Of a DNA stretch of 64,000 nucleotides, positions 8,376 through 21,635 are shown piece after piece. Origin of the DNA: Rubrivivax albus. Lineage in GTDB: Bacteria; Pseudomonadota; Gammaproteobacteria; Burkholderiales; Burkholderiaceae_C. Both the position numbers and the translations under genes were made by a program. Position 1 is the first letter of the stretch, and every line of letters starts with the position of its first letter. A model generated the notes under the pieces. That model made no database searches. It saw only the letters and a program-made list of their open reading frames with translations, and had not been told where the DNA came from. Location: positions 186,001-250,000 of the forward strand of contig NZ_SACT01000006.1 of NCBI RefSeq assembly GCF_004016515.1. The letters run 5' to 3'.

Positions 8376-8977
8376 ACACGCCCCTACGGTGATTGGCGGA
8401 CAGCGCGACCGCCCCAATGACGCCGTGTGATCCGCAGTGGGCAATCGGCGATTCGTTGGGGCAAATGAACCCGAGGCCCGCCATCGATGGCAGACGGCGT
8501 GAACGTGGTCACGCGCGTGCCGGTGCTCTGGACGAGGCACTGCGCTCGAAAGGTAAGCGCCACGTCAGCTCTACGCGACCAGCACGACCCGAGCGGCGCT
8601 GCCGAGGTGACGGCCAGTGGATCAGGCTGCGCTGACGGCGGCCCTGCGGTTGCTCCTGCCACCAAACCTACAGGACGACAAGCCCGAAACCCGCCAGCCG
8701 ACACCGCCAGCTCATGGCCGCGTAGAGCCACCGTCGGGCTCAGATTGCCCGACTGAAACCTGTCATCCGTTGGCGCTGCTCGACTGATACTGGGCGCGCG
8801 TCATGAAGGACCGGTTGTGGCCGAGACCGCCACTTCGCCGCCGCCTCAGGACGCTGTCGATCGGCGCAAGGGTCTCGGCCTTCCAAGGCCAGCTTCCAGC
8901 GACGATGCCGAACTTACGTTGACGGCCAAGACCAGTCATCCGTTATCGGCCCGCAAGGCAGCCGTGCCAACGAAGCT
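8376..8977. other. Non-coding gap with degenerate repeated motif
   Basis: About 600 bp without a credible gene. It contains TGTCATCCGTTGGC (8761-8774) and AGTCATCCGTT (8934-8944); related words recur at 16426-16436 and 16487-16497 in the next large gap. This suggests decayed copies of a dispersed repeat, but the match is short. Confidence 0.4.
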
Positions 8978-9844
8978 TCATCGCGACTCCATCCCGATGA
9001 CGTCGAAGAACGCGCGCACCATTCGCGTGTCGCGACGCTCCGCGAGACACACCACGTGGGCATAGGTGCGGACCTGCGCGTCGCTGATGCGCACGGCGTG
9101 AAGACCTGGCCCCGGCACGTACTCCACCTCGGACACTGCTGCCACACCAACGCCTTGTGCGACCGCCTCGCGGATGATCTCACGGCTGGCGACCTCCATG
9201 ACGACCTCTGGCTCCACCCGGGCCGCCTTGAGGGCCGACTCGATTGCCTTGCGCGTGGTAGACCCAGACTCGCGCAGGATCAGCCGCTCGCCCTGAAGCT
9301 CCGACGTGCGGATGCTGCGGCGATGCGCGAACCGGTGTGTGCTGGAGCAGAAGACAACGACCGGGTGTTCGCTGTAAGGCACCGAAACGAAGCGCTTGTC
9401 ACGGAACACCTGGGCCAGCACGCCCACGTCGGCTGTGTAGTCGAGCAAGCGGTCGAGCACGTCCTGCGAGTTGCCAGTGTTGACGGACACTTTGACTCCC
9501 GGATAGCGCTGGTTGAAAGCGACCAACATCTTCGTCACGTGCGAGGGCCCCACCGCTGCGACGCGCAACCGGCCCGAGCGCAGCCCGCCGGCGTCCCGCA
9601 GCAGTTGCACCGCCTCAGATTCCAGCCCGAAGATCTGGCGTGACAACTGGAGTAGGCATTCGCCTATTTCCGTGGGGCGCACACGCCGGCCAGTGCGATG
9701 GAAGAGCTCCACCTTGTAGAGATCCTCGAGCTGGCGCACCTGCGTGGTCACCGTAGGCTGGCTCACGTGCAGGCTTGCTGCAGCCCGGGTGAAGCTGCCC
9801 GCCGTGGCGACGGCATGGAAGGATCGCAACTGTGTCAGACGCAT
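8978..9844 (-). CDS. LysR-family regulator of phosphonate catabolism
   Basis: 288 residues from the ATG at 9844. The N-terminal helix-turn-helix is clear (LRSFHAVATAGSFTRAAASLHVSQPTVTTQVRQLE within residues 5-40), then the periplasmic-binding-protein-like effector domain. It diverges from the phnDCE-phnA-phnY operon, and its sequence fits the LysR group linked with aminoethylphosphonate catabolism. It would be expected to activate the operon when a phosphonate or phosphonoacetaldehyde-type ligand is bound. An upstream in-frame extension to 9874 is possible but lacks LysR character. Confidence 0.85.
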   Translation of the reverse strand: MRLTQLRSFHAVATAGSFTRAAASLHVSQPTVTTQVRQLEDLYKVELFHRTGRRVRPTEIGECLLQLSRQIFGLESEAVQLLRDAGGLRSGRLRVAAVGPSHVTKMLVAFNQRYPGVKVSVNTGNSQDVLDRLLDYTADVGVLAQVFRDKRFVSVPYSEHPVVVFCSSTHRFAHRRSIRTSELQGERLILRESGSTTRKAIESALKAARVEPEVVMEVASREIIREAVAQGVGVAAVSEVEYVPGPGLHAVRISDAQVRTYAHVVCLAERRDTRMVRAFFDVIGMESR

Positions 9845-9878
9845 GACTGGCGGCTCCGTGTTATCCCTACGCAACTAT

Positions 9879-9895
9879 AGGTTCGATCAATACCT
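9879..9895. promoter_or_regulatory. Candidate LysR box in the divergent phn promoter region
   Basis: The 164-bp space between the LysR gene and phnD is AT-rich compared with flanks. It contains the dyad AGGT-N9-ACCT, overlapping a T-N11-A pattern (T at 9878, A at 9890), the general shape of LysR sites. phnD has a clear ribosome site (AGGAGA) ahead of its ATG. No strong -35/-10 pair was identified. Confidence 0.35.
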
Positions 9896-10008
9896 TGGTG
9901 CGGAAACTTGGATTGGTCAAATGGATTGAGTAGGAGGAAAGTGAGGTCAAGCTTGCAGCGGGCGACGACTAAGCAAGCTCGTTCGACAACCAACAGGAGA
10001 CAAACCCC

Positions 10009-10887
10009 ATGAAGCTCACACGGCGTTCTCTACTGGCGTCCACCCCGGCCCTGCTGGGCACTGCGTGGCTTGCCACCACGACCACCGCGCATGCAGCCGA
10101 CGTGCTGACGGTGGGGCTGATTCCGTCCGAGGACTCGCGCGCCATGATTGCCAACAGCCAGGCAATGATCGACATGCTGTCCAAGTCGCTCGGAATGCCG
10201 GTCAAGCCGTTCGTCGCGGCCGACTACAACGGCGTGATCGAGGCGCTGCGTTCTAAGCGTCTGGACGTGGCTTACCTCGGCCCCTTCTCATACGTGCTGG
10301 GCGCCACGGTCGCTCCGATCGAAGCCTTTGCTGTCGCCGAAACCAAGAAGGCCGGCAGAACCTTCTACCACTCGCTCGTTGTCGCGCACAAGGACAGCGG
10401 CATCAAGACGGTGGCTGACCTGAGGGGCAAGACCTTCGCTTTCGTCGACCCGAGTTCCACGTCCGGCCACCTGTTCCCGAAGGCCGGCCTGATGAAAGCT
10501 GGCTTCAACACCGAAACAGACTTCGGTCGCGTCATCTTCTCGGGTTCGCACGACTCGAACGCAGTCGCCGTCCAGAACAAGAAGGTCGAGGCGGTGGCGA
10601 TCGCCGATCGCATCCTCGACGCGGCCATTGCCAAGGGCTTGGCCAAGCGCGAGGACCTGGTCGTGGTGTGGAAGTCGGACCCGATACCCGAGTCGCCCAC
10701 GGTCTGGCGCAAGGATCTCGACCCGGCGCTGAAGAAGCGGATTCAGGCTGCCTTCCTCGACGTCAAGAACATCCCATGGTCCGACCAGGGCGAGCTCAAC
10801 GGCTTCCACCCGACCAGCGACGCGGCATACGACGTGATCCGCGAAACCGCCAAGTCGCTCAATCTTGATCTGAGGAAGATGAAGTGA
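10009..10887 (+). CDS. phnD: Phosphonate ABC transporter substrate-binding protein
   Basis: 292 residues. The leader MKLTRRSLLASTPALLGTAWLATTTTAHA carries a twin-arginine-like motif (TRRSLL) and an AHA cleavage site, so it is exported, perhaps by Tat. The mature part is PhnD-like: LTVGLIPSEDS, ALRSKRLDVAYLGPFSY (ligand-proximal tyrosine segment), FAFVDPSSTSGHLFP. It binds phosphonates in the periplasm and delivers them to PhnE/PhnC. It is the first gene of the operon, preceded by a good Shine-Dalgarno, and its stop overlaps the GTG start of phnC. Confidence 0.92.
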   Translation: MKLTRRSLLASTPALLGTAWLATTTTAHAADVLTVGLIPSEDSRAMIANSQAMIDMLSKSLGMPVKPFVAADYNGVIEALRSKRLDVAYLGPFSYVLGATVAPIEAFAVAETKKAGRTFYHSLVVAHKDSGIKTVADLRGKTFAFVDPSSTSGHLFPKAGLMKAGFNTETDFGRVIFSGSHDSNAVAVQNKKVEAVAIADRILDAAIAKGLAKREDLVVVWKSDPIPESPTVWRKDLDPALKKRIQAAFLDVKNIPWSDQGELNGFHPTSDAAYDVIRETAKSLNLDLRKMK

Positions 10888-11692
10888 TCAAGATCCGCGG
10901 CCTGACCAAACGTTATGGCGAGTTCGAAGCCCTTAAGGGCATCGACCTCGACGTAGCCCCCGGCGAGTTCCTAGTCGTGCTCGGCCCCTCGGGAGCCGGC
11001 AAGTCGACGCTGCTGCGCTGCATCAACCGGCTCTGCGAGCCGACGCGCGGCGACATCCATGTCGACGGCCAACTCGTCACCGACGACTCGGCCAGCCTGC
11101 GCAAGCTGCGCCGGCAGGTCGCGATGATCTTCCAGCACTACAACGTGGTGCCGCGCCTGTCCGTGCAGAAGAACGTGCTGACCGGCCGCCTCGGCGCGAT
11201 GCCGTCTCTGCTGTCGTGGCTGCAGGTCTTCCCGCGCAAGGACATCGCAATAGCCCACGAGTGCCTCAAGCGCGTCGAACTCGACGAGAAGGCCGAGTTG
11301 CGGACCGATACCCTGTCGGGCGGACAGAAGCAGCGGGTGGGCATCGCCCGTGCGCTTGCACAGCAGCCCAAGATCATCCTCGCCGACGAGCCAGTTGCGA
11401 GCCTGGACCCGAAGACCTCGCGCACCGTGCTGACCTACCTTCAGCAGGCCAGCCGCGAACTGGGCATCTCGGTGGTCTGCAACCTGCACCAGATCGAGTA
11501 CGCGCGAGAGTTCGGCGAGCGCATCGTCGGCGTGTCGGCAGGTCGCGTGGTATTCGAGGGCGGACCGGACGCCCTGACCGACGACGTGCTGCATCGCATC
11601 TACCCCGGCCTGGACCATGGCGAGTCGAGTAGCAGCCCCATGGCTGCCGCAACAGCCGAGCCGGCACTGCGCCAGTTCGCGCTCGAGGAGGC

Positions 11693-11696
<4 letters not shown>
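10884..11696 (+). CDS. phnC: Phosphonate ABC transporter ATP-binding protein
   Basis: 270 residues, GTG start overlapping the phnD stop (GTGA). All ABC ATPase motifs are present: Walker A GPSGAGKST, Q-loop IFQHYN, signature LSGGQKQRVGIARAL, Walker B IILADEPVASLD and the switch His in NLHQ. It energises uptake through PhnE from the cytoplasmic face. About 35 residues beyond the core carry no recognised motif. Confidence 0.93.
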
Positions 11697-14862
<3,166 letters not shown>

Positions 14863-14866
<4 letters not shown>

Positions 14867-16329
14867 ACGCAAGAGACGGAACGACGAATGCCCGGAAGGA
14901 CAGCGCGGGCTTCCGTGCCGAAGCGCTGCGGATCGACGGCGAAAGGATTCGCACCGAGAGGCACCTGGATGTGGTCAACCCCTACACCGGCGAACGTGTC
15001 GGCACGGTCGGCTTGGCCACGATTGAGCACGTCCGCCGCGCCTACGAGGTCGCGCAGGCCTGTGTTCCCACGCTGTCGCGCTACGAGCGTGCCGCGATCC
15101 TCAACCGCGCTGCGGCCCTGCTGCGCGAACGCACCGAGGAAGCCTCGAACCTCATCACCGCCGAGTCGGGGTTGTCAAAGAGGGACAGCGTCTACGAGAT
15201 TGGCCGTGTCGCCGATGTGCTCGGCTTCGGCGCCACCGAGGCGCTGCGCGACGATGGCCAGGTGTTCTCGTGCGACCTGACGCCGCATGGAAAGCGCCGC
15301 AAGGTGATCACTATGCGCGAGCCGCTTCTCGGGGTGATCACAGCGATCACGCCGTTCAACCACCCGATGAACCAAGTCGCGCACAAGGTCGTGCCTTCGG
15401 TGGCGACGAACAACCGCATGGTGCTCAAGCCTTCGGAGAAGGTGCCGTTGTCGGCGCTGTACTTCGCCGACCTGCTCTATGAGGCGGGGCTGCCATCTGG
15501 AATGCTGCAGGTGCTCACCGGCGACCCGCGTGAGATCGCCGACGAACTGCTGACAAACCCAAGCGTCGACCTGATCACCTTCACCGGTGGCGTATCGATC
15601 GGCAAGTACATTGCGCACAAGGCGGGCTATCGACGCATTGTTCTCGAGCTCGGCGGCAACGACCCGCTGATCGTGATGGATGATGCCGACCTCGACAAGG
15701 CGAGCGATCTCGCAGTGCAGGGTTCGTACAAGAATTCGGGGCAGCGCTGTACCGCAGTCAAACGCATGCTGGTGCACGAGAAGGTGGCGCACGAGTTCAC
15801 CGAGCGCGTTGTCGCGAAGACTCGGGCCTGGCGCTATGGCGACCCGATGGATGCGACCAACGAGATGGGCACGGTGATCGACGCGGCGGCCGCCAAACTG
15901 TTCGAGGCGCGTGTCGAGGAAGCTGTAGCGCAGGGTGCACGCCTGCTTGCTGGCAACAAGCGCGAGGGAGCGATGTACTCGCCGACCGTGCTCGACCGAG
16001 TGCGCCCGGAGATGACCGTGGTGCGCGAGGAGACCTTCGGGCCCGTCTCGCCGATCATCACCTTCAAGAACATAGACGAGGCCATAGCCATCTCCAACGG
16101 TACGGCCTTCGGCCTGTCGTCCGGCATTTGCACGAACCGCATGGACGACGCGACGCGCTTCGCAAAGGAACTGAACGTCGGCACCGTCAACCTGTGGCAG
16201 GTTCCAGGCTACCGGATCGAGCTAACGCCCTTCGGCGGCATCAAGGATTCGGGGTTGGGCTACAAGGAGGGCGTGCAGGAGGCGATGAAGTCGTTCTGCA
16301 ACGGCAAGACCTTCACGATGCCGTGGTGA
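14863..16329 (+). CDS. phnY: Phosphonoacetaldehyde dehydrogenase
   Basis: 488 residues, aldehyde dehydrogenase superfamily. Start at 14863 is set by the ATGA overlap with the preceding gene and by the family-like N-terminus (VVNPYTGERVGTV); a longer open frame upstream is only the shadow of the alcohol dehydrogenase. Catalytic Glu262 (LELGGND) and Cys296 (NSGQRCTAVKR) are present, with the glycine motif FTGGVSIGK. It oxidises phosphonoacetaldehyde with NAD(P) to phosphonoacetate, the substrate of PhnA. It is the last gene of the operon; no clear terminator follows. Confidence 0.9.
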
Positions 16330-16613
16330 GCTTGTTTGAAGGGAAGGAGAGCGTCTGGCGTCTGCTTTGGAGACCGTTAGCTGACTGCTCTGGGTCGGAG
16401 TCTGCCGGCCGCTGACGGCGGAAGGAGTCATTCGCGAGCCACCATCCGGCCCGTCATGCTCAAGTGGCCGTTGAAGAAGGTGCAGCGGTCATCCGCCAGG
16501 CGAGTGCTTGAACGACGGGGCCGCTCAGGGCTGCCGCTCATCCGTCGAACCTGACCGGCAGGACCCAGTCTGGAACCGACACCCACCCGCCAGCTACAGA
16601 TCCGCGCAGCTCA
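16330..16613. other. Convergent intergenic gap
   Basis: 284 bp between the ends of phnY and hoxW. No gene or U-tailed hairpin found. AGTCATTCGCG (16426-16436) and GGTCATCCGCC (16487-16497) resemble words in the 8.4-9.0 kb gap. Confidence 0.4.
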
Positions 16614-17093
16614 TCACCCCTGAGCGCAGACCATATCCCTTCGCTTGACCGACGCCCTTTGCAGGTCGACCCATTGCCGCGCCGCCCGCAACGCGCCCGG
16701 CAACCGCGCGCTGGCTGTCGCGCTCAGGCCCTCGCCCAACGCGAACGACTCGCCTTCGATCGCCAGCTGCCACGCCTCGGGCAGCCACTGCCCCAGCCGC
16801 TGCGCCACGTGCAGCACGCCCGAAGGCGTCAGCGCATGGCTCAGCGCCGGCAGCGCCTCGGCGGGCGCCACACGGCGCAGTGCAGCGCCCACGGCCACCC
16901 GCGACGCATCGACGAACAGCACGGCGTCGCGCCCCACCAGGTCCAGCGCATGCTCCACCTGCAGCTGAAAGTCCACCAGGGTCTCGACACCGGCCAGGCC
17001 CTCGGCCTCCAGCCGTTCCACCAGCGCCGGCCCAAGCCCGTCGTCGCCACGCGCCGGGTTGCCCACGGCGATCACCAGCAGCGGTGCCGTCAC
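16614..17093 (-). CDS. hoxW: Hydrogenase maturation endopeptidase
   Basis: 159 residues, GTG start overlapping the hoxH stop (GTGA). The family signature GNPARGDDGLGPALVE at residues 11-26 contains the first nickel-binding acidic residue. A second acidic residue lies in LVDFQLQVEHALDL and the His in LSHALTPSGVL. The enzyme removes the C-terminal peptide of HoxH once nickel has been inserted. HoxH here still carries about 38 residues after its last ligand motif, which fits a need for this protease. Last gene of the hox run. Confidence 0.9.
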   Translation of the reverse strand: MTAPLLVIAVGNPARGDDGLGPALVERLEAEGLAGVETLVDFQLQVEHALDLVGRDAVLFVDASRVAVGAALRRVAPAEALPALSHALTPSGVLHVAQRLGQWLPEAWQLAIEGESFALGEGLSATASARLPGALRAARQWVDLQRASVKRRDMVCAQG

Positions 17094-18583
17094 GGCGCCT
17101 CGCTCGACTCGCGCCGCATGCGCCCATCGCCGTCGCGCACCACGCGGTCGATCAGCGCGCCGTCCGGCGTCTCCAGCGCCACCACCAGCGGCATCTGCCC
17201 CAGCGCGTGCGTGGCGCAGCTCAGGCAGGGGTCGTAGGCGCGCACGGCAGTCTCGATGCGCGCCAGCAGCGGCTCGGTGATCTCGTGGCCGCTGAGCTCG
17301 TCGCGCGCCACGGTGCGCACGGCCTCGTTCATGGCCTCGTTGTTGTGCGTGGTGCTGACAATGAGGTTGCAGTCGGTGATGAGGTCGTCGTCGCCGATGC
17401 GGTAGTGGTGGATCAGCGTGCCGCGCGGGGCTTCGATGATGCCCACACCTTCACGGGGACCACCGTGTTTCGGCAGCGGTACGGCCAGATCGCCGGCCAC
17501 CACGGCCTCGTCGTCCAGCAGCGCGCCGATGACTTCGGCCGCATGCAGCATCTCGATCATGCGCGCCGCGTGGTAGGCCAGCGAGCCATGCACGGGACCA
17601 CCCGCCATTAAGGCCTGGCGTCGCGCCTCGGACCGCGGAGTGGACAGGCGGTCGCACACCTGCAGCCGCGCCAGCGGCCCCACGCGGTACCAGCCGGACT
17701 GCCGGCCCAGGCGTTTCAGGTAGGGGAACTTCAGGTAGGTCCAGGGTTCCGTGGTTTCCTCGATGTGGTCGGCATAGGCCTGCACGTCCACGTCCGGGCC
17801 CATCGGCACACCGTCGGCCGTGCGCCAGCGCAGCGCGCCGTCGTACAAGTCCAGCGCGCCGTCGGGCCCGACCAGGCCCAACCAGCTGGACCGCATCGTC
17901 GCAAAGCCGTCGAATCCGGCCGGGTCCTGCGCGCGGATCTGCTCGACGAGATCGATGGCGGATTCGCACCAGCCGAGGATCTGCGGCAGATCGGCGCGCA
18001 GCGCCTCGCGTTCCTCGACGGTCAGCCGCCGGTTCACCCCGCCGGGGATGGATCCGGTGCCATGCACGCGCTTGCCGGCCGTCAGGCGGATCACCTCCTG
18101 CCCGAACTTGCGCAGCAGCACGCCCTGGCGGGCGATATCGGGGTACGCCTGCGCCACCGCGGCGATGCTGCGTTGGGCGGGCGCCGTGTCCCAGCCCAGC
18201 AGCAGTTCCGGCGACGAGAGGTGGAAAAAATGTAGCGCGTGCGACTGCAGGATCTGCCCGTGGTGCATCAGCCGGCGCAACGCCTGCGCTGACGGCGGCA
18301 CGGCAGCGGCCACGCCCAGCGCCACGTCGATGGCCTTGCTGGCCGCCAGGTGGTGCGACACGGGGCAGATGCCGCACAGGCGCTGCACCATCACCGGCAC
18401 CTCCCAGTACGGCCGGCCGACGATGAAGCGCTCGAAGCCGCGGAACTCCACGATGTGCAGCCGCGCCTGCACCACCTGTCCGGCATCGTCCACCAGCAGC
18501 GTGACCTTGCCGTGGCCTTCGACGCGCGAAAGCGGGTCGATGGCGACACGCCTCAGGCCCTCGGGAGCGGTCGGTGTGTTCAT
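17090..18583 (-). CDS. hoxH: NAD-reducing [NiFe] hydrogenase large subunit
   Basis: 497 residues. The four nickel/iron cysteine ligands are present: Cys70 and Cys73 in RLCGICPVSHH, and Cys453 and Cys456 in DPCLSCATH; RVEGHGK near residue 20 is the conserved N-terminal motif. About 38 residues follow the last motif, the peptide expected to be cut by HoxW. It holds the H2-activating centre in the cytoplasmic HoxFUYH complex (group 3d). The start at 18583 overlaps the hoxY stop by one base. No hyp accessory genes are in the window. Confidence 0.95.
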   Translation of the reverse strand: MNTPTAPEGLRRVAIDPLSRVEGHGKVTLLVDDAGQVVQARLHIVEFRGFERFIVGRPYWEVPVMVQRLCGICPVSHHLAASKAIDVALGVAAAVPPSAQALRRLMHHGQILQSHALHFFHLSSPELLLGWDTAPAQRSIAAVAQAYPDIARQGVLLRKFGQEVIRLTAGKRVHGTGSIPGGVNRRLTVEEREALRADLPQILGWCESAIDLVEQIRAQDPAGFDGFATMRSSWLGLVGPDGALDLYDGALRWRTADGVPMGPDVDVQAYADHIEETTEPWTYLKFPYLKRLGRQSGWYRVGPLARLQVCDRLSTPRSEARRQALMAGGPVHGSLAYHAARMIEMLHAAEVIGALLDDEAVVAGDLAVPLPKHGGPREGVGIIEAPRGTLIHHYRIGDDDLITDCNLIVSTTHNNEAMNEAVRTVARDELSGHEITEPLLARIETAVRAYDPCLSCATHALGQMPLVVALETPDGALIDRVVRDGDGRMRRESSEAP

Positions 18584-19119
18584 CAGTCGTAGCGCAGCGG
18601 TGGCAGTGAGGGTTCGCGGCCGACCAGCAAGGCCGTGAGCAGCGCACCGATGGTCTCGGCACTGGGCGGGCAGCCGGGCAGGAAGTGGTCCACGTGCACC
18701 ACCTCGTGGATGGGGTGCACCTGGGCCAGCGGCAGCGGCAGTTCGGGGTCGTTGGGCACGTCGCTGCCCGGCGCCAGGCCGGGGCGGCTGCGGTAGACGT
18801 CCACCAGCATCTGCCCCACGTCCAGCGCGTTGCGCTGGGCCGGCAGGCCGCCGTTGATGGCGCAGGCGCCCACGGCCACGAGCACCTTGCAGCGGGCGCG
18901 GAACTCGCGCAACACGGCCACGTTCTCTGCATTGCACAGGCCGCCTTCGACGAGGCCGACGTCGCAGGGCCCCAGTTCCTTCACGTCGTTGAGCGGGGTG
19001 CGGTCGAGCTCGATGCGCTCGAACAGCGGCAGCATCGCTTCGTCGAGGTCCAGGAACGACATGTGGCAGCCGAAGCAGCCGGCCAGCGACACGGTGGCGA
19101 TGCGGGGTTTGGCGGTCAC
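18583..19119 (-). CDS. hoxY: NAD-reducing hydrogenase small subunit
   Basis: 178 residues, GTG start overlapping the hoxU stop. The small-subunit motifs for the proximal [4Fe-4S] cluster are visible: LAGCFGCHMSFLDLDE near the N-terminus, EGGLCNAEN, VGACAINGGLPAQRN and PGCPPSAE. It passes electrons from HoxH to HoxU/HoxF. Being short and leaderless it is of the soluble NAD-linked type, unlike periplasmic uptake hydrogenases with Tat leaders. Confidence 0.94.
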   Translation of the reverse strand: MTAKPRIATVSLAGCFGCHMSFLDLDEAMLPLFERIELDRTPLNDVKELGPCDVGLVEGGLCNAENVAVLREFRARCKVLVAVGACAINGGLPAQRNALDVGQMLVDVYRSRPGLAPGSDVPNDPELPLPLAQVHPIHEVVHVDHFLPGCPPSAETIGALLTALLVGREPSLPPLRYD

Positions 19120-19829
19120 GGGCCCTCCCCCGACCTTTCACGGTCGGCTGGCTCGCGCCGATCCACCGCACGCTGGCCGATGGGCACGGCATACCCGCGT
19201 CGCTTGGGCCCGATGGCGCCCACCGGGCAGATGCCGGCCGCCATGTCGTTGGCGGCCAGGGCACTGTCGGCGAGCAGGCCGCTGCCGCTGTTGACCACCA
19301 CGTGCGTGCCGGTGCCGTGGCCGCCGATCTGGAACACGCCCTTGCCGTCCACCTCCCACGACGCGCGCACGCACAGCTTGCACAGGATGCAGCGGTTGAA
19401 GTCCAGCCACACGTCCGGGTGGCTGGCGTCCACGGCGTGGCGCGGAAAGAACTCCTCGAAGCCCGGGCCGGTGACGCCCAGCGCATAGCCGGCGTCCTGC
19501 AGTCGGCAGTCGCCGCTTTTCTCGCAGCCCGGGCAGAAGTGGTTGCCTTCGGTGAACAGCAGTTGCACCAGCAGGCGGCGGCGTTCGTGCAGATCGTCGG
19601 TCTCGCTCTCCACCACCTGCCCGGCCGCCACGCGGGTGGTGCAGGCCGACGCCAGCCGGCCGTCCACGCGCACGGTGCACAGACGGCAGGCGCCGCTGGG
19701 GCCGAGCGCAGAGTGCCAGCACAGGTGCGGGATGTCGCGGCCGGCCCGGGCCGCGGCGGCCATCACGGTGTCGCCCTCTTCGAACGGCAGCGCGGTGCCG
19801 TCGAGCATGAAGCGGGAAGGCTCGTCCAT
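19116..19829 (-). CDS. hoxU: NAD-reducing hydrogenase diaphorase small subunit
   Basis: 237 residues, NuoG-N-terminal-like. Cluster motifs in order: a [2Fe-2S] ferredoxin site CWHSALGPSGACRLC with a later SACTT; a His/Cys [4Fe-4S] site HFCPGCEKSGDC; and CILCKLC with a later GICPVGAI for another [4Fe-4S] cluster. It relays electrons between HoxY and HoxF. Its start lies three bases after the hoxF stop and its stop overlaps hoxY. Confidence 0.94.
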   Translation of the reverse strand: MDEPSRFMLDGTALPFEEGDTVMAAAARAGRDIPHLCWHSALGPSGACRLCTVRVDGRLASACTTRVAAGQVVESETDDLHERRRLLVQLLFTEGNHFCPGCEKSGDCRLQDAGYALGVTGPGFEEFFPRHAVDASHPDVWLDFNRCILCKLCVRASWEVDGKGVFQIGGHGTGTHVVVNSGSGLLADSALAANDMAAGICPVGAIGPKRRGYAVPIGQRAVDRREPADRERSGEGP

Positions 19830-19832
19830 GGC

Positions 19833-21635
19833 TCAGCCCTCCTGCGGCAGGTGCGCGCCGGCGTCGTCGCGCCCGGTCACGCGGCGGGCAGGTGCGAGTT
19901 CGGCGTCGAGGTCGAAACCCGGCACGAAGCGCGGGCCCTGCAGCCTGCGCGCATACGCCGTCGGAAAGCGCTGCAGCGTGTCGCGCAGCGGGTTGGTGGC
20001 GGTGGCGCCCAGGCCGCAGTGCGTGGTGCCGTGCAGCAGCGATTCCAGCGCACGCAGTTCACGCTCGTCGAAAACCGAGCCATGGCCGCGGGCCAGCTTG
20101 TCGAAGCGGCGCTTCACGAGTTCGGTGCCCACGCGGCACGGCGTGCAGAAGCCGCAACTCTCGTGGGCGAAGAACTCGGCAAAACCGTGTGCGACCTCGA
20201 ACGGGTCGCGGGTGGCGTCGAAGACCATGAAAGCGCCGGCGCTGGGCACGTCGTCGAAGGCGATGCGGCGGTCGAACTCGCCCACGCCCAGGGCCAGACC
20301 GGACGGGCCGCCCACCTGCACCATCTGCGTGTCGCGCGCGCCCGCGGCGGCCAGGATCTCTGCCACCGTGACGCCGAACGGGAATTCGTAGACGCCGGGT
20401 CGGGCACAGTCGCCGCTGACCGAATGGATCTTGGTGCCCGCGCTGCCCGGCACGCCCAGGCCGGCCCACCAGACCCCGCCCTGGCGCGCGATGTGCGCTG
20501 CCGCGGCAAAGGTCTCCACGTTGTTGACCACCGTGGGCTGCCCCTGGTAGCCCTGCTCCACCGGGAACGGCGGGCGGATGCGCGGCACGCCGCGCTTGCC
20601 TTCCAGCGACTCGATCAGCGCACTTTCCTCGCCACACACGTAGGCACCGGCACCGAGGTGGATGGCGATGTCGAAGTCGAAGCCTTCCACGCCGAGGATG
20701 CCCGGCCCCAGCAGCCCGGCGGCCCGGCGCCGCGCCAGCACCGATTCCAGGTGCTCCAGCAGGAAGCGGTACTCCCCCCGGAGGTAGACGAAGCCATGGC
20801 GGGCGCCCAGCACGTGCGCCGCCACGGTCATGCCCTCGACCACGGCGTCGGCCTGTTCGCTGAGCAGTACACGGTCCTTGAAGGTGCCGGGTTCACCTTC
20901 GTCGGCGTTGCACACCACCACGCGCGTGCCGCCCTCGGGCACCGGCGCTGCACGGCACAGGGCCCACTTGCGCGCGGTGTCGAAGCCGGCCCCACCGCGG
21001 CCGCGCAGGCCGGAGGTGGCCAGTTCGGCCAGCGTGGCGTCCGCGCCGCGCGCCAGCAAGGCGTGCAGCGATTCACCGAGCAACGGCGGCGCGGCGAGCA
21101 GCGGCCCGGCCTGCCGGATCTGAGGCATCACCTGATGCCACGCCGAGGGCCAGGCCGTGGGCAACTCTCCCGCGAGCAGGCGCATCGCCAGGTCGTCGAT
21201 GCGGGCATCGTCCAGCCGCGTCAGCACCTGGTGCTGGTTCACCAGCGCCGCCGGCCCCTGGTCGCCCAGGCCGGTGCAGGAGGTTAACCCGACCGACACC
21301 GCGCCATCGGCCGACACCTGGTCGGGCACCACACCCAGCCTTTCGCACAGCCGCGCCACCAAGTGCCGGCTGCCAGCGTGGCGGTCGGTGACGTTGTCGC
21401 TGAAGAGCAGGTGCACGCGGCCCACCGGCTGCAGGTGGAAGAAGCGGTAGAAGCCGGCCACGCCCTCGACGATGGCCGGCGTCAGACCCACGCCATCGGC
21501 CACGGCGGCCAGCACCTCGCGCGGCAGCCAGTGCGTGAGCGCCTGCACCTCGCGCAGGATCTGCACCAGCGCCGCGCGCTGCCCGCCATGCCGCCGCAGC
21601 ACGGCGTCGATGGCAGCGGCGGTGGCGGTGTTCAC
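19833..21635 (-). CDS. hoxF: NAD-reducing hydrogenase diaphorase large subunit
   Basis: 600 residues, a NuoE-like domain (about 1-160) fused to a NuoF-like domain. The NuoF part has the FMN/NADH motifs GRGGAGFDTARKWA and GAGAYVCGEESALIESLEGKRG, then the [4Fe-4S] ligands ESCGFCTPCRVG and a later Cys in THCGLGA. It oxidises or reduces NAD(H). The NuoE-like part has only one residue of the usual Cx4C/Cx3C set (TSCTGLG), so a [2Fe-2S] cluster there is doubtful. The GTG start at 21635 overlaps the stop of the alpha-E gene (GTGA), tying hox to the upstream cluster. Confidence 0.94.
   Translation of the reverse strand: MNTATAAAIDAVLRRHGGQRAALVQILREVQALTHWLPREVLAAVADGVGLTPAIVEGVAGFYRFFHLQPVGRVHLLFSDNVTDRHAGSRHLVARLCERLGVVPDQVSADGAVSVGLTSCTGLGDQGPAALVNQHQVLTRLDDARIDDLAMRLLAGELPTAWPSAWHQVMPQIRQAGPLLAAPPLLGESLHALLARGADATLAELATSGLRGRGGAGFDTARKWALCRAAPVPEGGTRVVVCNADEGEPGTFKDRVLLSEQADAVVEGMTVAAHVLGARHGFVYLRGEYRFLLEHLESVLARRRAAGLLGPGILGVEGFDFDIAIHLGAGAYVCGEESALIESLEGKRGVPRIRPPFPVEQGYQGQPTVVNNVETFAAAAHIARQGGVWWAGLGVPGSAGTKIHSVSGDCARPGVYEFPFGVTVAEILAAAGARDTQMVQVGGPSGLALGVGEFDRRIAFDDVPSAGAFMVFDATRDPFEVAHGFAEFFAHESCGFCTPCRVGTELVKRRFDKLARGHGSVFDERELRALESLLHGTTHCGLGATATNPLRDTLQRFPTAYARRLQGPRFVPGFDLDAELAPARRVTGRDDAGAHLPQEG

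Noticed and set aside
19833..21635. HoxF NuoE-like domain lacks most cluster cysteines
   Set aside because: From memory, the Ralstonia-type HoxF is similarly degenerate (only a TPCIGLSD-like cysteine remains), so this is a family trait rather than a local loss.
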